The position numbers were made by a program, and so were the translations under genes. Below the pieces are notes generated by a model. That model did not search any database and had not been told where the DNA came from. It saw only the letters and a list, made by a program, of their open reading frames with translations. A stretch of DNA of 64,000 bases from the NCBI RefSeq assembly GCF_013839445.1, contig NZ_JACDIT010000010.1:62001-126000 (forward strand), written 5' to 3'. Position 1 is the stretch's first letter. The number at the start of each line of letters is the position of its first letter. Origin of the DNA: Chthonobacter albigriseus (GTDB lineage: Bacteria > Pseudomonadota > Alphaproteobacteria > Rhizobiales > Pleomorphomonadaceae). Below are positions 18,580 through 25,831 of this stretch, piece after piece.

Positions 18580-19758
18580 TCACACCAGCGCGCGGAGACG
18601 CTCCGTCACCAGCCGCAGGCTCGCCTCGTCCACGTTGGCGAAGGCGAAGCGCAGGTGCTTCTCCTGTCCCGGCCCGAAGAACGAGCCGGGCAGGGCGAGC
18701 ACGCCCGCTTCCCGCGCCAACCGTTCGCCCACCGCTTCGCCCGTTGCCTCGAACGGATGCGCCACATAGGCGAAATAGGCCCCGATCGCCGCGATCGACC
18801 ATCCCGGCGCCCCGGCTACCACCGCGCGGAACACATCCGCGCGCCGGACGATCGTGTCGCGAGTCTGCGCCCGCCACGCCGCGGTTTCGGGAATCGCCCA
18901 CGCGATCGCCGCCTGCGCGGCGCGCGGCGGGCAGATCTGGACGCAGTCCAGCACCTTGCCGATCTCCTCCATCAGCACCGTCCCGGCGATGATCGATCCC
19001 AGCCTGTGCCCGGGGATCGCATAGGCCTTGGAGAAGGAATAGAGCTGGATTACCCGGTCACGCCAGTGTTCCGCAGCGAACAGGGCGTGCGGCGCACCCG
19101 CGCCGGCGGGCATGAAGTCGCGATAGGTCTCGTCGAGCACCAGCGCGATGCCAGCCTCCTCGGCAAGCGCCGCGAAAGCGGCGATCACGGCGGCCGGGTA
19201 GGTCGCCCCCGTCGGGTTGTTGGGCGTCACCAGCAGGATAGCGCGCGTCTTCGCCGAGATCAGCGCCCGCGCGTCCTCAACCGCCGGCACGAATCCGTTC
19301 TCCGGCCGCGCCAGCAGCGGCTTGGCGACGATGCCCAGCATGTCCAGCGTCATCTTGTGGTTGAAGTACCAGGGGGCCGGCAGGATGATCTCGTCGCCGG
19401 CCTGCGCCAGCGCCATCGCCGTCACGAAGAAGGCCTGGTTGCAGCCTGCCGTGATCGCGATCTCCGCCGCGATGACGTCGCCGCCGTAGACGGCGTTGAC
19501 ATCGCGGGCGAGCGCCTCGCGCAAGGCAAGGTCGCCGTAGATCGACCCGTAGGTCGCCGCGCTCGCCGTCCGTGCCTCCGCGCCCAGCCGCTCCAAGAGC
19601 ACGTCCGGCGGTGGATCGCCCGGCACCGCCTGCGCCAGGTTGATCAACTTGCCGAGCCGGCCGTCGTAGGCGCGCGCCCACGCCTGTGCGGCGGGAATAG
19701 GCGGCACATCCGTTGCCACCAGCAGCGGATTGACCCTCAAGGCACTGTCGCCAGCCAT
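18580..19758 (-). CDS. Class I/II PLP aminotransferase
   Basis: A 392-residue fold-type I aminotransferase. Conserved features are TAGCNQAFF (cofactor phosphate), the asparagine in LLVTPNNPTGATY, the aspartate-tyrosine in ALVLDETYRDF and the PLP lysine in LYSFSKAYAIPGHRLG. It exchanges amino groups between amino and keto acids; aspartate- or aromatic-type activity is likely but the substrate is not readable. ATG 19758 is chosen (GAGGACC before it); 19776 is equally possible. It probably shares a transcript with prmB. Confidence 0.85.
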   Translation of the reverse strand: MAGDSALRVNPLLVATDVPPIPAAQAWARAYDGRLGKLINLAQAVPGDPPPDVLLERLGAEARTASAATYGSIYGDLALREALARDVNAVYGGDVIAAEIAITAGCNQAFFVTAMALAQAGDEIILPAPWYFNHKMTLDMLGIVAKPLLARPENGFVPAVEDARALISAKTRAILLVTPNNPTGATYPAAVIAAFAALAEEAGIALVLDETYRDFMPAGAGAPHALFAAEHWRDRVIQLYSFSKAYAIPGHRLGSIIAGTVLMEEIGKVLDCVQICPPRAAQAAIAWAIPETAAWRAQTRDTIVRRADVFRAVVAGAPGWSIAAIGAYFAYVAHPFEATGEAVGERLAREAGVLALPGSFFGPGQEKHLRFAFANVDEASLRLVTERLRALV

Positions 19759-19935
19759 CTGGTCCTCGTTTCCCATGCGCTTGTCCCGTGCGCCTGTAGC
19801 CGCGCGCGGGCGGCCTTCACAGCCGAAGGAAGCACCGGCCATCCCTCATATCAAGCATCCCGACGGTCGAATCTGGCACCCGGCGCAGCGGGATCGTAAG
19901 ACTGGCCGAGGAATCGCCCCCATGAGGCCCACGCC

Positions 19936-20670
19936 ATGTACAGCTTCCGCCCGTCTCCCAACCACGGTCCAAGGCCGGAGGGCGGGCGCGTCGAACTGCT
20001 GATCCTCCATTACACCGGCATGCCCTCGGCGGACGGCGCGCTCGCCTGGCTCTGCGACGAGCGCAGCCAGGTCTCCGCCCACTGGTTCGTCCACGAGGAC
20101 GGCCGCATCGTCCAGACCGTCGACGAATCCCGCCGCGCCTGGCACGCCGGCGTCTCCTGCTGGCGCGGCATCTGCGACGTCAACGCCCACTCGATCGGGG
20201 TGGAGATCGCCAACCCCGGCCATGAGTTCGGCTACCGCCCGTTCCCGGAGCCGCAGATCGACGCCGTCATCGCCCTTTGTCGCGGGATTCTGTCGCGCCA
20301 CCCGATCGCCCCCCGCGACGTTCTTGCCCACTCCGACGTGGCGCCGACCCGCAAGGAGGATCCGGGCGAACTCTTTCCCTGGCAGCGTCTTGCGGCCGAG
20401 GGGATCGGTTTGTGGGCGCCGGCAACCGGAATTTTCTCAGACGAAAGTCTCTGCGAGGGCCATTCCGGGCCCGCGGTCGAACAGCTCCAGTCAAGCTTGG
20501 TACAATTTGGATATGATGCGCCTGTCAATGGGATATTCTGTGCGAAGACTGTCGCTGTCGTGACAGCCTTCCAGCGGCATTTCCGCCCCTCGCTCGTTAA
20601 CGGAATCGCCGACGGGGCCACGCAGAGAACGGTGAAGAACCTTCTCGACGAGGTGGATCGCCTCGCCTGA
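19936..20670 (+). CDS. N-acetylmuramoyl-L-alanine amidase with peptidoglycan-binding domain
   Basis: A 244-residue zinc amidase of the AmiD/AmpD type (Amidase_2). Zinc ligands are expected in LLILHYTGM and VLAHSDVAPTRKEDPGELFPW. A C-terminal PG_binding_1 domain follows from about residue 175 (GPAVEQLQSSLVQFGYDAPV). It cleaves the bond between muramic acid and the stem peptide, for turnover or recycling. No signal peptide or lipobox is seen, so a cytosolic recycling role is possible, although the PG-binding domain usually points to murein. It is divergent from the aminotransferase. Confidence 0.9.
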   Translation: MYSFRPSPNHGPRPEGGRVELLILHYTGMPSADGALAWLCDERSQVSAHWFVHEDGRIVQTVDESRRAWHAGVSCWRGICDVNAHSIGVEIANPGHEFGYRPFPEPQIDAVIALCRGILSRHPIAPRDVLAHSDVAPTRKEDPGELFPWQRLAAEGIGLWAPATGIFSDESLCEGHSGPAVEQLQSSLVQFGYDAPVNGIFCAKTVAVVTAFQRHFRPSLVNGIADGATQRTVKNLLDEVDRLA

Positions 20671-20870
20671 AGCCTCACAAAAGCCATAATATGTGCCGTT
20701 ATGGGGCAAGCTTCGCCTTAATTTCGCCGTGGAGCTTAACGATCGTGGCGATTACATGCTTTCCCAGTTCGGCTTTCCCCTGAGGTCGCGAACGGGGCCT
20801 TCCAATTTTGGCCGCATTGAGCGGTAAGAAGACCCCCATCAAGACTTATGGATCAATAGGAACAAGACGC

Positions 20871-21506
20871 ATGAAGGACTTGGGTGCTGCGCGCAACGCG
20901 CTGCTCGCGGCGGCGATATTCGTCGCTCATATCGCAACGCCGTCGATCGCATCGGCTGCCTCTGAGGGGAAATCATCCCCTGTTCTCGCCTCGGCCAAGA
21001 CCGGGGAGGCGGGCGAGAAGCCCAGCAGCATCTATGAAATGCTCTATGGGGTGAACGGTTCCCTGTCGCAGGATGCCGAGGTGACCACCGTCCCGGAGAA
21101 GGACGCGCCGAAGAGCGCCCGCGGCCTTCCCTCCAGCGAGCTTCGCGCCCTCATCCGCAAGCACGCCAAGGCGAACGGCGTCCCGGTCGAACTGGCCGAG
21201 GCCGTCGTCCACGTGGAAAGCCGCTTCAACCCCCGCGCCAAGGGCCGCGCCGGCGAGATCGGCCTGATGCAGATCAAGCCCGCCACCGCCCGCCTGATCG
21301 GCTACCGCGGTTCCGCCAAGGGCCTCTACGACCCCGAGACCAACCTCACCTGGGGCATGCTCTACCTGGCGCGCGCCTACCAGCTGGCCGACGGCAACAC
21401 CTGCGGCGCCATTCTGCGCTACAACGGCGGCCACGCCGCCCGCAAGATGACCAAGCAGGCCCGCGTCTACTGCTCCAAGGTCAACCGCTACGTCGCCTCG
21501 CTCTGA
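20871..21506 (+). CDS. Lytic transglycosylase (SLT domain)
   Basis: A 211-residue periplasmic murein hydrolase. A signal peptide (hydrophobic ALLAAAIFVAHIA, cleavage after ASA) precedes a short linker and a C-terminal Slt domain. The catalytic glutamate lies in VHVESRFNPRAKG, with the family motifs GEIGLMQIKPATAR and LRYNGG. It cuts the glycan strand to form 1,6-anhydro-muropeptides. ATG 20871 is preceded by AGGAAC; the ORF extends 21 codons upstream without a signal-like start. A strong terminator follows, separating it from rnpB. Confidence 0.92.
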   Translation: MKDLGAARNALLAAAIFVAHIATPSIASAASEGKSSPVLASAKTGEAGEKPSSIYEMLYGVNGSLSQDAEVTTVPEKDAPKSARGLPSSELRALIRKHAKANGVPVELAEAVVHVESRFNPRAKGRAGEIGLMQIKPATARLIGYRGSAKGLYDPETNLTWGMLYLARAYQLADGNTCGAILRYNGGHAARKMTKQARVYCSKVNRYVASL

Positions 21507-21548
21507 GGCGGCCTATTCCAAGACTGTCCACGCACGCTTTCATTGCAC

Positions 21549-21586
21549 GGCCACGTGGGTGCCTTCCGGCCCCGCGTGGCCTTTTT
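21549..21586 (+). terminator. Intrinsic terminator after the lytic transglycosylase gene
   Basis: An 11-bp stem starting GGCCACG and closing CGTGGCC, with one G-T pair and an 11-base loop, followed directly by TTTTTC. It lies 43 bp after the stop codon and before rnpB. Confidence 0.85.
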
Positions 21587-21656
21587 CTTGGGCGGCGCAA
21601 TCCTGCATTCGCCCCGTCGCCTTGACCCCGCCGCCCTCCCGTGCCACATGCCGCCG

Positions 21657-22033
21657 GCCAGCCGGTTGGACGGCCGCTCGGGCAGGACGCGAAAGCGTGC
21701 CCGGGAGGAAAGTCCGGGCTCCACGGAAACACGGTGCCGGATAACGTCCGGCGGGGGCGACCCCAGGGAAAGTGCCACAGAAAACAGACCGCCTCGGCGT
21801 GCCGGGGTAAGGGTGAAACGGTGGAGTAAGAGCCCACCGCGGTTCCGGCAACGGAAACGGCACGGCAAACCCCACCGGGAGCAAAACCGAATAGGGGCGG
21901 CGCGGGGCAACCCAGCTCGTTTCCGAGCCAGTCGCCCGGGTGGGTTGCAGGAGGCGTCCGGCAACGGACGTCCCAGATGAATGGTCGTCAGGCGGGCAAC
22001 CGCTTACAGAACCCGGCTTACAGACCGGCTGGC
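21657..22033 (+). ncRNA. rnpB: RNase P RNA (bacterial type A)
   Basis: The catalytic RNA that trims tRNA 5' ends. Conserved blocks are present in order: GGAAAGTCCGGGCTCCAC, ACAGAA, TAAGGGTGAAACGGTG, GAGCCCACC, AGATGAATGGTCGTC, and the 3' ACAGAACCCGGCTTACA. The ends are set by the P1 helix: GCCAGCCGGT at 21657 pairs perfectly with ACCGGCTGGC ending at 22033. About 377 nt, usual for alphaproteobacteria. Several ORFs overlap it and are chance frames. Confidence 0.97.
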
Positions 22034-22353
22034 ATTTCGACCGGGTCAGGGGAAGCAGACACTAGCGCTGCCGATCGGACGTCGGCGGTGGGTACCGGAT
22101 TCAGCTTGCCTGCCGGCAGCAAACGCAACCCGCTTGCCCTGCCAGCATCACGGAATGGGAGGGCGGACCACCCCATCCGCCCGGTACCCCTTAAGCCGTC
22201 ATGGTCCGCGAAGGCGGACCACCCACGTATTCTTTCCGCCCACCACGCGCCTCAACCGAACCTGAAAGCTGTGGTTGGCCCGCCTGCGCGGACGAAGACG
22301 GGAGAGAGGTTGCGGAACCCGATCACCTCCCTACGGCCTACTCCCGACTGCCC
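22034..22353. other. Intergenic region after rnpB, no gene seen
   Basis: 320 bp between rnpB and the convergent histidine kinase gene. The 12-base sequence GGCGGACCACCC occurs twice (about 22161 and 22213), 50 bp apart; meaning unknown. No T-tract terminator for rnpB is obvious. Confidence 0.4.
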
Positions 22354-23010
22354 TCATCCCCGGATCTCCATCCGGAACAGAGCGCCATCCCCTGGCCGTC
22401 CCTCCGCAGTCAACGTCCATCCGAGCCTTTCCGCGGCGGCGCCGGCGATGGCAAGGCCGAGCCCGCTGCCCGGCCGGTCAGATCCTGCCCGGTGGAATGG
22501 CCGGAACAGTGCCGCGCCGTTGCCTGCGAAACCGACGCCATTGTCCGCCACGGCGAGCACCGCCCGGCTGTCCTCCGCCCGCAAGGTGACGGTGATCGTC
22601 GCCCGCGTCTCCGGCTTGCGGTGCACGAGGGCATTCTCCAGGAGGTTGCTGACCAGCGGCCGTACCAGCGCCGGGTCGGCCGGAACGGTGGTCGGCTCCA
22701 GGTCCAGCGTGATGTCCGCCAACTCGGCGCCGGCCGCCCAGTCGTCCGCAACCGCTGTCACCAGGAGGTCGAGCCGGACCGGTTCCGCGACCGCGTCCGT
22801 CGCATCGATCTTCGCCCAGGCGATCACGTCCGCCGCCAGCCGCCGCGCACGCGCGGCCTCCCGGAGGATCACGGCGGCTGCTCGCGCCACCTCGGCCGGA
22901 TCAGGATCAGCGAGCCGATCCGCATAGGCTTCGATCCGCCGCAGCGGCCCCTGGATCTCATGCGCCGCAAGGGCCAGCAGGCCGATCTCCGGGTCCGGCT
23001 TGTCGGCCAT
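22354..23010 (-). CDS. Orphan histidine kinase core without a sensor domain
   Basis: A 218-residue protein made only of the kinase core. A putative phosphoacceptor histidine lies in LAAHEIQGPLRRIEAY at about residue 18, then comes the HATPase_c domain with N box LLENALVHR, G1 box DNGVGFAGNG and G2 box SGLGLAIAGAAAE. There is no membrane segment or sensor, and no response regulator is adjacent. It may be a cytosolic kinase receiving input from a partner, or a phosphatase/phosphotransfer protein. ATG 23010 is chosen for its GGAGAGGGAG ribosome site. Confidence 0.85.
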   Translation of the reverse strand: MADKPDPEIGLLALAAHEIQGPLRRIEAYADRLADPDPAEVARAAAVILREAARARRLAADVIAWAKIDATDAVAEPVRLDLLVTAVADDWAAGAELADITLDLEPTTVPADPALVRPLVSNLLENALVHRKPETRATITVTLRAEDSRAVLAVADNGVGFAGNGAALFRPFHRAGSDRPGSGLGLAIAGAAAERLGWTLTAEGRPGDGALFRMEIRG

Positions 23011-23131
23011 CTCGCTCCCTCTCCGCGATTCGAACGTCGGGGCAAACACTAGAGCCATGCGAACGCGCTTGCACCCGTCGGCCTGTGCGGTTTTCATGCG
23101 GCGCCCCGAAACCCCCATCGATGAGGTGTCC

Positions 23132-24388
23132 ATGCTGTCCGTCCTCGGCACGATCCGCGAGCTCGAAACCGGGCGCCTCTCCGTCCACGGCGTCTACGAC
23201 CGGGTCGCCGAGGCTATCGCCCGCCGCGAGCCGGTCGTGAAAGCCTTCGCGCACCTCGACCTGGAGGGCGCCTCGGCGCGGGCCTTCAACGGCATCGCCG
23301 GTCCGCTGATGGGCCTGCCCGTCGGCGTCAAGGACATCATCGACACCGCCGACTTCCCCACCGAATACGGCTCGCCGATCTACGCCGGCTGGCGGCCAAA
23401 GGCGGACGCGGCCATCGTCACCATGGCCCGGCGTGCCGGGTCCGTGGTGCTAGGCAAGACCCGAACCACCGAGTTCGCCCATCTCCATCCCTCGGTGACC
23501 ACGAACCCCCACCATCCCGGACACACCCCCGGCGGTTCCTCGTCCGGGTCCGCGGCGGCCGTCGCGGCGGGCATGGTGGCCTACGCCTTCGGCACGCAGA
23601 CAGCGGGCTCGGTGATCCGCCCGGCCTCCTTCTGCGGCGTCGCCGGCCTGAAGCCCTCCTATCGCCTGCTGCCCACGGTCGGAACCAAGACCTTCTCGTG
23701 GCACCTCGACACGATCGGCCTCTTCGCCGCCCACGTCGCCGACTGCGCCTACGTGCTTTCCGCGCTGGCTGGACGGGAGCTGCGCGTCGACACCAAGGAC
23801 TTCGGCGCACCGCGCATCGGGCTCGCCCGCTGGCCCACCTACGAGGAGGCCTCCGCCGACATGCGCCACGCCGTCGAGCACCTCGCGCGCCGCGCCAGCG
23901 CCCGCGGCGCTTCCGTCGTCGATCTCCAGCTGCCCAGCCTGTTCAGCGAGGCCGAGGCGGCCCAGCGCATCATCATGGATTTCGAAGGCGCCCAGTCGCT
24001 CGCCTGGGAGATTGAGACCCACGGCGCCGACCTATCGCCGGAGCTGCGCGTCGCCCTGGAGCACGGCCAGCACCTCTCTCCGATCGCCTATGACAGCGCC
24101 CGATCGACGGCCCACGTGGCCCGCCGCGTGTTCGGCGACCTTTTTCAGGACGTCGACGTGCTGATGATGCCCTCCGCGCCCGGTGCGGCCCCTGAGGGCC
24201 TCGGCGCGACCGGTAGCCCCAACTTCAACCGCCTCTTCACGCTGCTCGGTGTACCCGCCGTCAACGTGCCCGGCCTCGTCGACGGCAGCGGCTTGCCGCT
24301 CGGCGTCCAGATCGTCGCCCCGTTCGGCAAGGACCGCGCGGCGTTGGCTGCGGCTGACTGGGTCGAGCGCCTGATCGCCAGGGGGTAG
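23132..24388 (+). CDS. Amidase-signature family amidase
   Basis: A 418-residue amidase-signature hydrolase with the Ser-cisSer-Lys triad: lysine in LPVGVKDIIDT, the cis-serine in GGSSSGSAAAVA and the nucleophile serine in GTQTAGSVIRPASF. It lacks sequence signs of GatA (no gatB/gatC neighbours), so it is a metabolic amidase of unknown substrate, releasing ammonia from small amides. ATG 23132 gives a normal N-terminus; the frame opens further upstream over the divergent kinase gene. Confidence 0.87.
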   Translation: MLSVLGTIRELETGRLSVHGVYDRVAEAIARREPVVKAFAHLDLEGASARAFNGIAGPLMGLPVGVKDIIDTADFPTEYGSPIYAGWRPKADAAIVTMARRAGSVVLGKTRTTEFAHLHPSVTTNPHHPGHTPGGSSSGSAAAVAAGMVAYAFGTQTAGSVIRPASFCGVAGLKPSYRLLPTVGTKTFSWHLDTIGLFAAHVADCAYVLSALAGRELRVDTKDFGAPRIGLARWPTYEEASADMRHAVEHLARRASARGASVVDLQLPSLFSEAEAAQRIIMDFEGAQSLAWEIETHGADLSPELRVALEHGQHLSPIAYDSARSTAHVARRVFGDLFQDVDVLMMPSAPGAAPEGLGATGSPNFNRLFTLLGVPAVNVPGLVDGSGLPLGVQIVAPFGKDRAALAAADWVERLIARG

Positions 24389-24535
24389 GGCACTTCGCCC
24401 GGCCCGCAGGATCGTCGGCGAGCGGGGAGACGCGCGCCTCTCGCCGCGGCTGCGCCTCATTCCGGACCGACCCGCGCCGTCCGGATCTCGGTTCGGACGG
24501 AACGGCGTCCAGAAACGCCATTCCTCGGTCGCTCG

Positions 24536-24559
24536 ATTGGCGAAATCCAATTCTTTTTT
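24536..24559 (+). terminator. Possible weak terminator after the amidase gene
   Basis: Short stem ATTGG/CCAAT with loop CGAAAT, followed within two bases by a run of six T. The stem is only five pairs, so efficiency is doubtful. Confidence 0.35.
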
Positions 24560-24659
24560 GCACCCGGGTCCCGTGTCTATCTCGTTGAATTTCCGTTAAT
24601 TCCCACCATCCGGTAAAATTTCTTGCCGGTGTGTTCGGCGGCGCACAATGGAATCCGGG

Positions 24660-24673
24660 TAGGCACCTGCCTA
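24660..24673. promoter_or_regulatory. Palindrome TAGGCACCTGCCTA upstream of the small membrane peptide
   Basis: Perfect 6+2+6 palindrome about 50 bp before the start of the 27-codon ORF. It could be an operator; no regulator gene can be assigned. Confidence 0.35.
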
Positions 24674-24723
24674 AATCCAGACTAGTTTGGTCGGGTGACT
24701 AGGAGAGAGAGGATCGGCCATCC

Positions 24724-24807
24724 ATGAGTATGACCAGAAGCCTCAACGTCTTGGTCGTGTGCGCTGCGTTTGCGTTCGTCGCCGCGATCGTACTGGGCGC
24801 CGTCTGA
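24724..24807 (+). CDS. Putative 27-residue single-span membrane peptide
   Basis: A short ORF encoding 27 residues: a charged N-terminus (MSMTRSLN) followed by an unbroken hydrophobic stretch (VLVVCAAFAFVAAIVLGAV) to the stop. A purine-rich AGGAGAGAGAGGA lies 10-20 bases before the ATG, and an AT-rich region with a palindrome sits upstream. It has the look of a small inner-membrane regulator or stabiliser peptide. No homologue comes to mind, so coding is inferred from composition and the ribosome site only. Confidence 0.5.
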   Translation: MSMTRSLNVLVVCAAFAFVAAIVLGAV

Positions 24808-25136
24808 GGCCGACGGCACAGTCAGTGGGACAGTTCGCAAAGGGGTCTGCTCGCGTTTGCCGGGGTGGCGAGGAAGTCGCCTGACCCGCGAAGGCAAACC
24901 CGCCAGAAGGCAAAGGGCGATCATCCGGGCGATCGGAGTCGGGCAAACCCGCTCCCCCGCTGAAAACGAAAAGACCGAGGCGCGCGTCAGCGCCTCGGCC
25001 AGACAATCCCAACGGAAAGCTTCGCCAGACTGGTCGGCTCGCTCGTCTGCAGGATGCGAGGGCACAGCCGTCGCAGTCTGAGCGATGGACGACAAGTCCT
25101 TCAGCGACCGTGCGGGGGATCACCCCCGCGCGTGTC
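24808..25136. other. Intergenic region holding a leftward terminator
   Basis: 329 bp without a supported gene; an ORF at 24770-25081 overlaps the small peptide gene and has no family similarity. The notable element is the minus-strand hairpin near 24975-24998. Confidence 0.4.
24963..24998 (-). terminator. Intrinsic terminator, minus strand
   Basis: Nine-base arms CCGAGGCGC/GCGCCTCGG with loop GCGTCA. Read on the minus strand the hairpin is followed by TCTTTTCGTTTTC. It ends transcription from the 85-residue hypothetical gene, whose stop is 139 bp away. Confidence 0.7.
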
Positions 25137-25394
25137 TCACTGGAAGACGATGCGGTCGATTTCCGCGCGCCGGCCGTCGAAGCGGCCGAAGACGTGCGCG
25201 GGGATCGCACCGGGATCGCCCTTCACGACGATCCGGCATTCGCCGTCGAACAGGCAGTCCACCGTGGAGATGGACGCCGCGTCCGCCTCGATGCGCTCGA
25301 TGTCGCATCCGGGGTGGCGTGAGCACCATTCGGTGGTGGTTTGCAGGGGAAACTGGCTGACGGCTTCGGCAATAAGCGACTTGGCAGAAGACAT
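25137..25394 (-). CDS. Hypothetical 85-residue protein
   Basis: An 85-residue ORF with ordinary protein composition, three cysteines (EWCSRHPGCD and VDCLFDGEC) and no membrane segment. It starts with ATG (MSSAKSLIAEAVSQF) after a GGAAAACG sequence and ends ahead of a good minus-strand terminator, which supports a real transcription unit. I do not recognise the family. The paired cysteines could bind metal or form a disulfide, but nothing shows this. Confidence 0.6.
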   Translation of the reverse strand: MSSAKSLIAEAVSQFPLQTTTEWCSRHPGCDIERIEADAASISTVDCLFDGECRIVVKGDPGAIPAHVFGRFDGRRAEIDRIVFQ

Positions 25395-25831
25395 GATTTT
25401 CGTTTTCCGGACTGGCCGTTCGATCGACGGGACCGTACGGCAGAGGCGGTTGTTTTCCGCCTAATGACGCCGAAATCGTGGCGGATCCCCCGGCGTCGAT
25501 ATGCCTACGCAGCACGTTGCACGCCCGCCACGCATCATGGTTACGAAAAGCGACCTTCAGGCCGCCCCTCGCGGGCTAAAAGCGAAACGCAAACAGGCGC
25601 TTCGCAGGACTGGTGGCTTAACGAACGAAGTCGCCTTTCGGTTTCGCCGATCAGCGCAATTTGAACGAACCTTCCGAACCGCGATCCGCACTTTTCGGAT
25701 GTCCGTGCCAAACCGGCACGTCGCCAGGGGATTCGCTTAAGGGCTTCGGCGAAAGCTTATGCGGCGGCGGCGCAACACACCGCCGAGGAACGCTCGGCGC
25801 GCGGTGGCCGGCGACTCCCCGCCGCCGCCCT
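25395..25831. other. Intergenic region, no gene seen
   Basis: 437 bp between the upstream side of the small hypothetical gene and the 3' end of the 5-oxoprolinase gene (both leftward). It is somewhat less GC-rich than the surroundings. Short ORFs are present but not protein-like. The promoter of the small hypothetical gene should lie just right of 25394. Confidence 0.4.

Larger units (their letters stand above)
24389..24723. other. Intergenic region between the amidase gene and the 27-residue ORF
   Basis: 335 bp without a gene. It holds a 7-bp-stem hairpin (CCGTCCG/CGGACGG, 24477-24500), a weak hairpin followed by six T at 24536-24559 that may end the amidase transcript, and the palindrome TAGGCACCTGCCTA at 24660-24673. 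The stretch 24540-24660 is AT-rich for this genome and probably contains the promoter of the small ORF. Confidence 0.45.

Noticed and set aside
21543-21980. Several ORFs on both strands over 21.5-22.0 kb
   Set aside because: They overlap rnpB, whose conserved sequence blocks and P1 helix explain the region.
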